NCBI GenBank assembly: GCA_036386515.1
Contig: DASVVO010000052.1
Coordinates: forward strand, 206,719-270,718
DNA from: JAIVJZ01 sp036386515
Lineage (GTDB): Bacteria; Acidobacteriota; Blastocatellia; Pyrinomonadales; Pyrinomonadaceae
Length of the DNA stretch: 64,000 nt
Direction of reading: 5' to 3'
Of this stretch, positions 1 through 8,922 are shown one piece after another. A program made the position numbers and the translations under genes. Numbering within the stretch: position 1 is the first letter of the stretch; the number at the start of each line of letters is the position of its first letter. The notes under the pieces were generated by a model. The model had not been told where the DNA came from. It saw only the letters and a program-made list of their open reading frames with translations, and made no database searches.

Positions 1-1
1 G

Positions 2-193
2 GCGCAGATGTCGCTGCGGTGGATTCTCGACTTCGCGGCGGTGAGCACGGTGATCCCCGGCGCGAGCAAGGCGTCGCAGGTCGAACGCAACGTGGCGGCC
101 AGCGCGCTGCCTCCTCTGAGCGAAGACTTGCACCTGCGTCTCAAGGAGTTCTATCACGCTCGCGTCGCCGACCTGATTCGCGGCCCGTATTAA
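2..193 (+). CDS. Aldo/keto reductase, C-terminal end (partial)
   Basis: Only the last 63 codons are inside the window; the reading frame is open from base 2 and ends with TAA at 191-193. The residues ALRWILDF-like (here MSLRWILDF), AVSTVIPGAS and LPPLSEDLH match the final helix and cofactor-binding end of the aldo/keto reductase family, in which the VIPGAS stretch sits near the NADP phosphate. Nothing can be said about the catalytic tetrad because it lies outside the window. The next gene begins 217 bases downstream, so it is probably the end of a separate transcript. Confidence 0.8.
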   Translation, partial: AQMSLRWILDFAAVSTVIPGASKASQVERNVAASALPPLSEDLHLRLKEFYHARVADLIRGPY

Positions 194-410
194 AGTTTCG
201 CCGCAACCTGCGGTCGCACCCGGTCGCCGGGCGCGTGAAGATTTTCAGGCCGACCCGCGCGCTATCCGTCGCCGGGTGATATTATCGGCGGCGCATTGAA
301 GCGGCGCGCGCCGAGAGCGCAATCGCGGCGATTATCTATTCAGCCGCCACAACGCGCCCCATCCCGTCAAAAGTCATACCGCAATTTAACAACTTAATTA
401 GGAGACGCAC
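194..410. other. Intergenic region before sugar-transport operon
   Basis: This 217-base gap has no convincing gene. It ends in a good ribosome binding site, AGGAG, six bases before the ATG of the sugar-binding lipoprotein. It should contain the promoter and any operator of the xylose operon, but I could not pick out a clear -35/-10 pair. Confidence 0.5.
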
Positions 411-1409
411 ATGAAACTGAGCACCCGCACGGCACTTATTACTTTGACCCTCCTGCTGATCCTTTCGGCCTGCCAACAGAACGGCACGCAGACCGGAGGC
501 GGCGGCGGCGGTCAGGCGACCGGGCAAGCCGCCAAGAAGTTCGCCTTCGTCACCAACAACGCTTCCGACTTCTGGACGATCGCGCGCCGCGGAACCGAGA
601 AGGCCGACGAAGAGTTGACGGACGTGTCCGTCGAGTTTCGTATGCCCCCCGACGGCACGGCCGCCGATCAAAAGCGCATCGTGGACGACCTGCTGGCGAA
701 GGGCATCGACGCCATCGCCATCTCGCCCGTAGACCCGGCCAACCAGACGCAACTGATCAACGATACGGCCAGGCAGGCGCTCGTCTTCACCCAGGATTCG
801 GACGCGCCGCAGAGCGAGCGCGCCGCCTACGTCGGCACGGACAACGTCGCCGCCGGTCGGCAGGCCGGGACGCTCATCAGAGAGGCCATTCCCGAAGGCG
901 GACGCATCATGCTGTTCGTCGGCAAGTCCGATGCGCGCAACGCGCAGGAGCGCACGCAGGGCATCAGGGAGGCGTTGCAAGGCTCCAACGTCGAGATCAT
1001 CGACGTACGCACGGACGATACAGACCGCGTGCGCGCGAAGTCCAACGTCTCCGACACGCTCGTCCGCTACCCGGAAGTGAAAGGTCTCGTGGGCTTGTGG
1101 AGCTATAACGGCCCGGCCATCGTGAACGCCGTGAAAGAGTCCGGGAAGACCGGCCAGATCAAGATCGTCGCCTTCGACGAAGAGGACGAGACGCTCGCCG
1201 GGGTGCGCGACGGTTCGATCTACGCCACCGTGGTGCAGCAGCCTTACGAGTTCGGCTATCAGGCCATCAAGATGATGGCGCAGGCGGTGCGGGGCGACCG
1301 CAGCGCGATTCCGGCCGATAAGAAAGTCATCGTGCCCACGCTCGTCATCAAGCGCGACGGCATCGAGGAGTTTCAACGCAAGATCAACGGGCTGCGCGGC
1401 AGAAGTTAA
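411..1409 (+). CDS. Sugar ABC transporter substrate-binding lipoprotein
   Basis: A 332-residue periplasmic-binding protein of the ribose/xylose type (Peripla_BP_4). The N-terminus is a lipoprotein signal: a hydrophobic segment followed by the lipobox LSAC with the acylated cysteine at residue 21, then a Gly-rich linker, so the protein should be membrane-anchored outside the cytoplasm. The mature part starts with KKFAFVTNN and contains the typical DGTAADQKRIVDDLLAKGID and AISPVDP segments of the family. It leads a run of ATPase, permease, xylulokinase and xylose isomerase, which points to D-xylose as ligand; the protein sequence alone does not settle this, and ribose or another pentose is possible. 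The start is supported by AGGAG just upstream. Confidence 0.85.
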   Translation: MKLSTRTALITLTLLLILSACQQNGTQTGGGGGGQATGQAAKKFAFVTNNASDFWTIARRGTEKADEELTDVSVEFRMPPDGTAADQKRIVDDLLAKGIDAIAISPVDPANQTQLINDTARQALVFTQDSDAPQSERAAYVGTDNVAAGRQAGTLIREAIPEGGRIMLFVGKSDARNAQERTQGIREALQGSNVEIIDVRTDDTDRVRAKSNVSDTLVRYPEVKGLVGLWSYNGPAIVNAVKESGKTGQIKIVAFDEEDETLAGVRDGSIYATVVQQPYEFGYQAIKMMAQAVRGDRSAIPADKKVIVPTLVIKRDGIEEFQRKINGLRGRS

Positions 1410-1525
1410 TCATGACCTGAGAGAGAGAGGCGCGTTGCGGGGTTGCGCGCGCGCTCTCTCTACTGCGGGCGCGCCGCCCGTCGCCCCGGCGCACACGTCG
1501 GAGACCGGGCACACGGATTTTCACT

Positions 1526-3022
1526 ATGACTCAGATTCTCAAAATGCAGGGCATCGAGAAACGCTTCGGGGGCGTGCATGCTTTGAGGGGCGTGGATTTC
1601 GACATCTCGGCGGGCGAAGCGGTCGCGCTCGTCGGCGAAAACGGCGCGGGCAAATCGACGCTCATGAAGATTCTCGGCGGCGTGCATCAACCCGACGCCG
1701 GGACGATCTCCATTGACGGCGCGCCCGCTCACATTCAGTCCGTCTCGGACGCCATCAAGCACGGCATCGCCTTCATCCACCAGGAACTGAACGTGCTGGA
1801 CAACCTCGACGTGGCGGCGAACGTCTTTCTCGGCCGCGAGCCGGTGCGCGGCGGCTTTCTCAATTTGATCGACCGCAAACGCATGCGCGCCGAGACGCGC
1901 ACCTATCTGGGGCGTCTGGGCTTGAACGTGCCGCCCGACACGCTGCTCGGCAAACTCTCCATCGCGCAGCAGCAGTTGGTCGAAATCGCTAAGGCACTAT
2001 CGCTCAACGCGCGCCTGCTCATCATGGACGAGCCGACTTCCAGTTTGACGCTGACGGAGACGGCGCGCCTGCTCGCGCTCGTCAAGGAGTTGAAAGCGCA
2101 GGGCGTCGCGATCATCTACATCTCGCACCGCCTGAGCGAGGTGGAAGAGATTTCGGATCGCGCCGTCGTCTTGCGCGACGGCGCAAACGCCGGGCAACTC
2201 GCGCGCGAAGAGATCACGCATGAGCGGATGGTCAAGCTCATGGTCGGGCGCAATCTCGATAATTTCTACCACCAGCCGACCGGCGCGGTGGGCGCGGATT
2301 ACCTACAGGTCGAAGGTCTGCGCACGAGCCGTTACCCGCAGCAGGAAGTCTCCTTCTCCGTCGGCCGGGGCGAGATACTCGGCCTGGCCGGACTGGTCGG
2401 TTCGGGACGCACCGAGGTGGCCGAAACGATCTTCGGCGTTGACGGCGCGAGCGATTCGCGGATCACGCTCGACGGCCGCCCGCTCCGCGTGCGCTCGCCG
2501 CGCGACGCCATCCGGCACGGCATCTATCTCATTCCCGAAGACCGCCGCCACGCCGGGCTGATCACCGACATGATGATCCGTGAGAACGTCACCCTGCCCG
2601 CGCTCAAACGCTACGCTTCGGCCGGACTCGTCTCGCGCGAGCGCGAGCGCACGGCGGCCACCGACATCTGCAAAAAACTGAACGTCAAAACGCCGTCGGT
2701 CGAGGTGGCCGCCGGAAACCTGAGCGGCGGCAACCAGCAAAAAGTCGTGTTGGCGAAATGGCTCTCGCTGAGTCCGAAGGTCTTGATCTTCGACGAGCCG
2801 ACGCGCGGGGTGGACGTGGGCGCGAAGGCGGAGATTTACGAACTGATGCGGAAGTTGGCCGAGGCGGGCGTCGCGCTGCTGATGATCTCGTCCGACATGG
2901 AAGAGATTTTGAACGTGAGCGATCGCATCGCCGTGATGCACGAAGGCAAGCTGACCGGCATCCTCCCGCGCGCGGAATGCACGGAGGAGAACGTCATGCG
3001 CCTGGCCGTCGCCGCCGCTTGA
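1526..3022 (+). CDS. Sugar ABC transporter ATP-binding protein (two ABC domains)
   Basis: A 498-residue tandem ATPase of the RbsA/XylG/MglA type, close to the usual length for the family. The first domain has Walker A GENGAGKST at residues 38-46 and an IHQELN Q-loop region. The second has the degenerate P-loop GLVGSGRTE, the signature LSGGNQQKV, and the family-specific RGVDVGAKAEIY after its Walker B. It would power import of the sugar bound by the upstream lipoprotein through the permease at 3350. Unusually, a 327-base gap containing a small unrelated-looking ORF separates it from the permease. Confidence 0.9.
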   Translation: MTQILKMQGIEKRFGGVHALRGVDFDISAGEAVALVGENGAGKSTLMKILGGVHQPDAGTISIDGAPAHIQSVSDAIKHGIAFIHQELNVLDNLDVAANVFLGREPVRGGFLNLIDRKRMRAETRTYLGRLGLNVPPDTLLGKLSIAQQQLVEIAKALSLNARLLIMDEPTSSLTLTETARLLALVKELKAQGVAIIYISHRLSEVEEISDRAVVLRDGANAGQLAREEITHERMVKLMVGRNLDNFYHQPTGAVGADYLQVEGLRTSRYPQQEVSFSVGRGEILGLAGLVGSGRTEVAETIFGVDGASDSRITLDGRPLRVRSPRDAIRHGIYLIPEDRRHAGLITDMMIRENVTLPALKRYASAGLVSRERERTAATDICKKLNVKTPSVEVAAGNLSGGNQQKVVLAKWLSLSPKVLIFDEPTRGVDVGAKAEIYELMRKLAEAGVALLMISSDMEEILNVSDRIAVMHEGKLTGILPRAECTEENVMRLAVAAA

Positions 3023-3103
3023 CGGTCGGCGCGAACTACTTTCCGTCAATCTCCGTCAAGTATCCAACTATGTGCTCTGCCGCTTCGCGGAAAAGTTAGT
3101 GTT

Positions 3104-3304
3104 ATGAATATAGGCGAAACAAACATCAACAGGCAGGAACTTGTGCGAAAGACGGACGCTCCAAGTACGACGCACCGCTTCGCCAGGATATGGGTGATGC
3201 GTTGTTCCGACTGCGGCATTGAGTACGGCAGCAACGGCTGTGACGCACACAGGCGGCAGTGCCCTCGTTGCTCGCCCTCGGCGGCGAAAAGTGAACCCAT
3301 ATAA
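3104..3304 (+). CDS. Small zinc-ribbon-like protein, unknown function
   Basis: A 66-codon ORF placed between the ATPase and permease genes of the sugar importer. Its C-terminal half has CSDC (residues 34-37) followed by a second pair CDAHRRQCPRC, the spacing expected for a small zinc-binding ribbon. The conserved-looking core WVMRCSDCGIEYGSNGCDAH resembles small uncharacterised zinc-ribbon proteins I have seen scattered in bacterial genomes, but I cannot name a family. The ribosome binding site is weak (GGAAAAG). The DNA is visibly less G+C-rich than the flanking transporter genes, suggesting it arrived as an insertion. It could be non-coding, but the Cys pattern argues against chance. Confidence 0.5.
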   Translation: MNIGETNINRQELVRKTDAPSTTHRFARIWVMRCSDCGIEYGSNGCDAHRRQCPRCSPSAAKSEPI

Positions 3305-3349
3305 ACTGCGCGCGGCATCAACTCGCCATTAAGTCATCCCTCTGAAAAA

Positions 3350-4294
3350 ATGAAAAAAGAACTCGGAACATTCCTGCTGCTCGTCGTCCTGTGCATCGTC
3401 GTCGCGATCCTGAACCCGCGCTTCCTCGCCGGGGCGAACTTGCAGAACATGGCGCGCCTCGTCGGGGCTTACGGCATCTTCAGCATCGGGTTGGGACTCG
3501 TCATCATCACGGGCGGCATCGATCTCTCGGTCGGCTCGGTCTTCGCCCTGCTCGGCGTGCTGCTCTCGCTGATGCTCACGAAAGCGGGCTGGCCGGGGGC
3601 GGTCGCCGTCGTGGCGATCATCGCCGTCGCGGCGGCCTTAGGCGCGCTGCACGGCTTGCTCATCACGAAGCTCAATTTGCAGCCCTTCATCGTCACGCTC
3701 TGCGGGCTGCTGTTCTACCGTGGGCTGGCGCGCTTCGTCGCCAACGACGAGACGATGGGCTTCGGCAACGCCGCCGGGTTCGAGACGCTGCGCGACATCG
3801 CGACGGGCAGCCTCTTCGGCGTGCCGACGCCGTTCATCATCCTCATCATCGTCAGCGTCGTCATGTGGTTCGTGCTGCACCGCTCGGCCTACGGGCGATA
3901 CCTGTTCGCCGTCGGGCGCAACGAGACGGCGGCGCGCTACTCCGGCATCAACTCCCGCAAGATCATCGCCAGCGCATACGTCATCAACGGCGTGCTCGTC
4001 GGCATCGCCGGGATCATCTTCGCTTTTTACACCAACTCGATCTCGCCTTCGTCGCACGGCAACTTCTTCGAGTTGTACGGCATCGCGGCGGCCGTCCTCG
4101 GCGGCTGTAGTTTGCGCGGCGGCGAAGGCTCGATCATCGGCATCCTGATCGGGACGGCTCTCCTGCAAGTTTTGCAGAATCTCGTCAACCTGCTCGGCAT
4201 CCCTTCCTCGCTCAACTTCGCCGTGATGGGCGGCGTGATCCTCGTCGGCGTCATCGCCGATCAAATGCTGCAACGGCGCACGGCGAGAGCCTGA
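3350..4294 (+). CDS. Sugar ABC transporter permease
   Basis: A 314-residue, very hydrophobic inner-membrane protein of the BPD_transp_2 (RbsC/XylH) family. The family hallmarks ITGGIDLSVGSVFAL near residue 58 and AAVLGGCSLRGGEGSIIG near residue 250 are present. Eight to ten membrane segments can be counted by eye. It forms the translocation channel for the lipoprotein and ATPase encoded just upstream, and its stop lies 34 bases before xylB, so transport and catabolism appear cotranscribed. Confidence 0.9.
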   Translation: MKKELGTFLLLVVLCIVVAILNPRFLAGANLQNMARLVGAYGIFSIGLGLVIITGGIDLSVGSVFALLGVLLSLMLTKAGWPGAVAVVAIIAVAAALGALHGLLITKLNLQPFIVTLCGLLFYRGLARFVANDETMGFGNAAGFETLRDIATGSLFGVPTPFIILIIVSVVMWFVLHRSAYGRYLFAVGRNETAARYSGINSRKIIASAYVINGVLVGIAGIIFAFYTNSISPSSHGNFFELYGIAAAVLGGCSLRGGEGSIIGILIGTALLQVLQNLVNLLGIPSSLNFAVMGGVILVGVIADQMLQRRTARA

Positions 4295-4328
4295 GCGACG
4301 CGACGCGGAGCGTGAGAGAAAAACCGGG

Positions 4329-5837
4329 ATGAAATTTCTGGGGATCGATGTGGGCACGGGCGGGACGCGCGCCGTCGTCGTTGACGAGACGGGGCGCGTC
4401 GTGGCGGCGGCGACGAGCGAGCACGCGGCCTTCGCGTCGCCGCAGGCGGGCTGGGCGGAGCAGGACGCGCGCGACTGGTGGCGGGCGGCGAGCGAGGCCG
4501 TGCGCGCCGCGCTCGCGGGCGGCGCGGTGGGCGCGGACGAGATCGACTGCATCGGCTTATCGGGGCAGATGCACGGCGCGACCCTGCTCGACGAACGCGA
4601 CGAAGTGTTGCGCCCCTCGATCATCTGGTGCGACGTGCGCACCGACGAACAGTGTCGCGCGCTCACCGAGCAAGTGGGCGAGGCGCGTCTCATCGAACTC
4701 GTCCTGAACCCCGCGCTCGCCAATTTCACGCTCCCCAAAATGCTCTGGGTGCGCGAACACGAGCCGCGCCTCTGGGAGCGCGTGCGGACGGTGTTGCTGC
4801 CGAAGGATTACGTGCGGCTGCGTTTGACGGGCGAGCGCGCGACGGACGTGGCCGACGCTTCGGGAACGCTGCTGTTCGCCGTCGGCGAGCGCGCGTGGTC
4901 GCACGAAATACTCGCGCGCACCGGCATCGAGCGGAGCCTGCTGCCCGCCGTCTACGAATCGCCGGAAGTGTGCGGGCGCGTGTCGGCGGAAGGAGCGGGG
5001 GCGACGGGGTTGCGCGCGGGCACGCCGGTGGTGGCGGGGGCGGGCGATCAGGCGGCGGGCGCGGTGGGGCTGGGCGTGGTGCGTCCCGGTTCGGTCAGCG
5101 CAACCATCGGCACTTCGGGCGTCGTGTTCGCCGCCACCGACCGACCCGCGCTCGACCGCCGTGGGCGCGTCCACACTTTCTGCCATGCCGTGCCGGGGCG
5201 TTGGCACGTGATGGGCGTGACGCAGGCGGCCGGACTCTCCCTGCGCTGGTTTCGCGACCGCTTCGGCGCGGGCGTGGAAGGCGCGGCGGCGGCGGACGAC
5301 GCGCGCGACGCTTACGAAATATTGTGTGCGGAGGCGGCCGGTGCGCCGCCGGGAGCGGACGGCCTGCTCTGGACGCCTTACCTGATGGGCGAGCGCACGC
5401 CGCACCTCGACCCGCGCGCCCGCGCCGCGCTCGTCGGCCTGACGATGAGCCACACGCGCGCGCACATCGTCCGCGCCATTCTCGAAGGCGTCGCCTTCTC
5501 TCTGCGCGATACGCTGACGATTTTCGCGGAGATGGAGGTGCCCGTTCGTGCGATCAAACTCGGCGGCGGCGGCGCGCGCTCAAGTTTGTGGCGGCAGATT
5601 CAGGCCGACGTTTACGGGCAGACGGTTGAGCTGCCCGCGGCCGAAGAAGGCGCGGCCTACGGCGCGGCTCTGCTCGCGGGGGTGGGCGGCGGCGCGTGGT
5701 CAACCGTTGACGAAGCGTGCGCGGCGACCGTGCGCGTGCGCGCGCGCATCGAGCCAGATGCGGCCTCCGCGCGCATGATGAACGAACGCTACAGGGTTTA
5801 TCGAGCGGTCTACCCGGCTCTGCGCGATGTGTTGTAA
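4329..5837 (+). CDS. xylB: Xylulokinase
   Basis: A 502-residue FGGY-family sugar kinase that phosphorylates D-xylulose to xylulose 5-phosphate. Visible features are the N-terminal phosphate-binding segment GIDVGTGGTRAVVVDETG, the xylulokinase-type GLSGQMHGATLLD and WCDVRTDEQC stretches, the adenosine-site GAGDQAAGAVGLG in the middle, and a C-terminal GGGGARSSLWRQIQADV. The length is normal for XylB. It sits between the sugar importer and xylose isomerase, which gives the xylulose assignment; the FGGY fold alone would allow other ketoses. Confidence 0.88.
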   Translation: MKFLGIDVGTGGTRAVVVDETGRVVAAATSEHAAFASPQAGWAEQDARDWWRAASEAVRAALAGGAVGADEIDCIGLSGQMHGATLLDERDEVLRPSIIWCDVRTDEQCRALTEQVGEARLIELVLNPALANFTLPKMLWVREHEPRLWERVRTVLLPKDYVRLRLTGERATDVADASGTLLFAVGERAWSHEILARTGIERSLLPAVYESPEVCGRVSAEGAGATGLRAGTPVVAGAGDQAAGAVGLGVVRPGSVSATIGTSGVVFAATDRPALDRRGRVHTFCHAVPGRWHVMGVTQAAGLSLRWFRDRFGAGVEGAAAADDARDAYEILCAEAAGAPPGADGLLWTPYLMGERTPHLDPRARAALVGLTMSHTRAHIVRAILEGVAFSLRDTLTIFAEMEVPVRAIKLGGGGARSSLWRQIQADVYGQTVELPAAEEGAAYGAALLAGVGGGAWSTVDEACAATVRVRARIEPDAASARMMNERYRVYRAVYPALRDVL

Positions 5838-5849
5838 AGTTCGCGCTTC

Positions 5850-5891
5850 GCTGGTCTCGAATTGATTAAAGCTGGTCTCGAATTGATTAAA
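5850..5891 (+). repeat. Perfect 21-bp tandem repeat between xylB and xylA
   Basis: Two adjacent identical 21-bp copies (5850-5870 and 5871-5891) fill most of the xylB-xylA spacer. Each contains GGTCTCGAATTGATTAAA. Twenty-one base pairs is two helical turns, so both copies face the same side of DNA, as paired operator half sites often do. It could be a regulator site or a recent slippage duplication. Confidence 0.85.
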
Positions 5892-5915
5892 TTTACCGAC
5901 ATGATAGGTGGGAAC

Positions 5916-7085
5916 ATGACTCAAGATACATACGCGCCGCGCCCGGAACATAAATTCACCTTCGGCCTGTGGACGGTCGGCAACCGCGGGCGCGACCCGT
6001 TCGGCGACGCCGTCCGCGACGCGCTCGCGCCCGTCGAGGCCGTGCGCCTGCTGGCCGAGGCGGGAGCCTACGGCGTCAACTTCCACGACAACGATCTCGT
6101 GCCCATCGACGCCACCGCCGCCGAGCGCGACCGCATCGTCGCCGAGTTTCGCGCGGCCTGCGAGACGCACGGGCTGAAAGTGCCGATGGCGACCGTGAAT
6201 CTCTTTTACGATGCCGCCTTCCGCGACGGCGCGTTTACGGCCAACGACGCGGCGGTGCGCGCCTACGCTTTGCAAAAGACGTGTCGCGCGATGGATTTGG
6301 GCGCGGAGTTCGGCGCGCAGATTTTCGTGCTGTGGGGCGGGCGCGAGGGCACGGAGACGGATGCGTGCCGCAACCCGGCCGACGCCGTCAAGCGTTTCCG
6401 CGAGGCGTTGAACTACCTGTGCGAGTATTCCATCGCGCAGGGCTACGGTTACAAGTTCGCGCTCGAAGCCAAGCCGAACGAGCCGCGCGGCGACATCTAC
6501 TTTCCCACGACGGGAGCCTATCTCGCGCTCATCGAAACGCTCGACCACCGCGAACTCGTCGGCGTCAATCCCGAGTTCGCGCACGAGACGATGGCGGGCT
6601 TGAACGTCACTCACGCCGTGGCGCAGGCCTGGGAGGCGGGCAAACTCTTTCACATCGATCTCAACGATCAGATACCCGGCCGTTACGATCAGGATTTCCG
6701 TTTCGGTTCCGCCAGCCCGCGTCAGGCGTTCTATCTCGTCAAGTTTCTGGAGGATGTCGGCTACGAAGGGATGCGGCATTTCGATTCCCACGCCTACCGC
6801 ACCGAAGACTACGAGGGCGTCAGAGACTTCACGCGCGGCAGCATGCGCACCTATCTCATCTTGAAAGAGAAGGCGCGCCGCTGGAACGAGGACGCGGAAA
6901 TTCAGTCGTTGCTCGCAGAGATCAACGAGGGCGCGCCCGGCATCCCGGCGACCGGCAAGTTCGACCCGGAGCAGCACGCGCGCCTCGATGCACACGCCTT
7001 CGACCGCCGCGCGCTCGCCGCCAAACGCCTGCCCTACGAACGGCTCGATCAACTGACGCTGGAGATTCTGCTCGGCGTTCGCTGA
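5916..7085 (+). CDS. xylA: Xylose isomerase (Streptomyces type)
   Basis: A 389-residue TIM-barrel enzyme that interconverts D-xylose and D-xylulose using two divalent metals. It follows the actinobacterial class closely: FTFGLWTVGNRGRDPFGDAV at the start, the catalytic histidine and aspartate in NFHDND, the metal-ligand region ALEAKPNEPRGD, NPEFAHETMAGLN, and FHIDLNDQ. I chose ATG at 5916 because AGGTGGGA lies just upstream and homologues start here; the reading frame stays open back to 5862 but that part encodes the tandem repeat. With xylB and the importer it completes entry of xylose into the pentose phosphate pathway. Confidence 0.92.
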   Translation: MTQDTYAPRPEHKFTFGLWTVGNRGRDPFGDAVRDALAPVEAVRLLAEAGAYGVNFHDNDLVPIDATAAERDRIVAEFRAACETHGLKVPMATVNLFYDAAFRDGAFTANDAAVRAYALQKTCRAMDLGAEFGAQIFVLWGGREGTETDACRNPADAVKRFREALNYLCEYSIAQGYGYKFALEAKPNEPRGDIYFPTTGAYLALIETLDHRELVGVNPEFAHETMAGLNVTHAVAQAWEAGKLFHIDLNDQIPGRYDQDFRFGSASPRQAFYLVKFLEDVGYEGMRHFDSHAYRTEDYEGVRDFTRGSMRTYLILKEKARRWNEDAEIQSLLAEINEGAPGIPATGKFDPEQHARLDAHAFDRRALAAKRLPYERLDQLTLEILLGVR

Positions 7086-7255
7086 CTCGCCCGCCGCGCG
7101 CTCGCCGGGGAAGAAAATCAACGGGCGCGGCGTCCGCGCTGGGGATGAGCGACTGAGGCGGGGCGCGCGCTTCGGTGCCTTCCCCGTCCCTGAGCGAATC
7201 CGGCCAACTATTAGTTTCACTATCGTCGTCCGGCTTGACCAGCATTTTGCCCGAG

Positions 7256-7915
7256 ATGGACAATCACATACGAGAGCTGGCGCGGAAGCTCTGGCGATTC
7301 CATCGCCTGAACCATCAACTCGAACGGGCGGACGCCATCCTCGTGCTGTGCAGCTACGACGTGAGGGTGGCGGAGCGCGGCGCGCAGTTGTTTCTGGAAG
7401 GCTTCGCCCCGTGGCTGATCTTTTCGGGCGGGCTGGGGGCGATTACCGGAAAGATGTGGAGCGAGCCGGAGGCCGACCAGTTTGCGCGGATCGCCGTGAG
7501 CCTGGGCGTGCCGCCGGAGTGCATCTTGGTCGAGAACCGCTCGACGAACACGGGCGAGAACATCATCCTGACCAAGGCTCTGCTGGCCGAGCGGGGTCTC
7601 GACCCCGGCAAGTTTATCCTCGTGCAAAAGCCCTACATGGAGCGCAGAAGCTATGCCACGTTCAGAAAGTTCTGGCCTGAAAAAGAAGTCCTCGTCACCT
7701 CGGCGCAAGTGTCGTTTGAAGAGTACCTGGAGCAATATACGAACCGGGAGTTATCGAGCGACGACGTAGTCGGCATCATGGTGGGAGATTTGCAACGGAT
7801 CAAAGTGTACCCGGAGCGGGGCTATCAGATTCACCAGGACATCCCGGACGACGTGTGGGCGGCCTACGAAGAGTTGGTCGCCGCCGGGTATCGACGCTAT
7901 CTCGTCAGCCCTTAA
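7256..7915 (+). CDS. YdcF-like DUF218 family protein
   Basis: A 219-residue protein with a Rossmann-like DUF218 fold. The pattern ADAILVLCSYDVRVAERGA, the glycine-rich LIFSGGLG, the VENRSTNTGENI segment and VQKPYMERRS are typical of YdcF proteins, some of which bind S-adenosylmethionine; their reaction is unknown. The frame is open from 7175, but ATG 7256 (MDNHIRELARKLW) matches where family members begin. No signal peptide or membrane segment is seen. It lies between xylA and a nitrilase-fold gene, with no obvious pathway link. Confidence 0.8.
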   Translation: MDNHIRELARKLWRFHRLNHQLERADAILVLCSYDVRVAERGAQLFLEGFAPWLIFSGGLGAITGKMWSEPEADQFARIAVSLGVPPECILVENRSTNTGENIILTKALLAERGLDPGKFILVQKPYMERRSYATFRKFWPEKEVLVTSAQVSFEEYLEQYTNRELSSDDVVGIMVGDLQRIKVYPERGYQIHQDIPDDVWAAYEELVAAGYRRYLVSP

Positions 7916-7956
7916 ACTTATAACTTTCGCGCCCGCTTTCCTTAACGCTAAAAATC

Positions 7957-8916
7957 ATGATGAAGAATATCCGCGCCGCGTCCGTGCAGTTTCAACATTC
8001 GCCGGGCGACAAGACGGCCAACCTTGAGAAGATACGGGGGTTCGTCGAGCAGGCGGCCGCCCGGCAGGTAGAGTTGATCGCGTTTCCCGAAATGTGCATC
8101 ACCGGCTACTGGCACGTTCGCAACCTCTCGCGTGAAGAAGTTGACGGCCTCGCGGAGGCGGTGCCCACGGGAGCGTCAACCGGGTTCTTGCTCTCGCTCG
8201 CGGCGCAGCATGGGATGACGATCGGCGCGGGGCTGATCGAGCGGGCGGAGGACAGGTCGCTGTACAACAGCTATGTCGTGGCGATGCCGGACGGCCGCAC
8301 CGCGTGTCATCGCAAGCTCCACGCCTTTGAAGGTGAGTACATGAAGTCGGGCGACGCCTACACCGTCTTCGACCTGCCGCAAGGGTGCCGGGTCGGCGTG
8401 CTCATCTGTTACGACAACAACATCATCGAGAACGCGCGGATGACCGCGCTGGCGGGCGCGGAAATTCTGCTCGCCCCGCACCAGACCGGCGGTTGCCGCT
8501 CGCGCAGCCCGCGTGCGATGGGCGCGATCGACCCCGAACTCTGGGAGCGGCGCAAGAGCGACCCGGAGGCCATCGAGGCCGAACTGCGCGGGCCGAAAGG
8601 GCGCGGGTGGCTGATGCGCTGGCTGCCCTCGCGGGCGCACGACAACGGGATGTTTCTGCTGTTCAGCAACGGCGTCGGCACGGACGACGACGAGGTGCGG
8701 ACGGGCAACGCCATGATCCTCGACCCTTACGGCGAGATTTTAGCGGAGACGGGCAAAGCCGACGACGACATGGTGATCGCCGACCTCGACGCTGAGGTGC
8801 TCCAAACCTCTTCGGGGCGACGTTGGATGCAGGCGCGGCGGCCGGAGCTATACGCGCCGCTCTCCGTCCCGACCGGCAAGGAGCGCGACACGCGTTCCGT
8901 CCGGTTCGAGGGCTGA
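7957..8916 (+). CDS. Carbon-nitrogen hydrolase (nitrilase superfamily)
   Basis: A 319-residue cytoplasmic amidase-type enzyme. The catalytic triad of the superfamily is complete: Glu45 in AFPEM, Lys120 in CHRKLHAFE, and Cys151 in VLICYDNN. The likely reaction is hydrolysis of an amide or carbamoyl C-N bond; the substrate cannot be inferred. An insertion rich in charged residues (WERRKSDPEAIEAELRG) follows the nucleophile. It ends six bases before the next gene, suggesting cotranscription. Confidence 0.85.
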   Translation: MMKNIRAASVQFQHSPGDKTANLEKIRGFVEQAAARQVELIAFPEMCITGYWHVRNLSREEVDGLAEAVPTGASTGFLLSLAAQHGMTIGAGLIERAEDRSLYNSYVVAMPDGRTACHRKLHAFEGEYMKSGDAYTVFDLPQGCRVGVLICYDNNIIENARMTALAGAEILLAPHQTGGCRSRSPRAMGAIDPELWERRKSDPEAIEAELRGPKGRGWLMRWLPSRAHDNGMFLLFSNGVGTDDDEVRTGNAMILDPYGEILAETGKADDDMVIADLDAEVLQTSSGRRWMQARRPELYAPLSVPTGKERDTRSVRFEG

Positions 8917-8922
8917 AGATTT

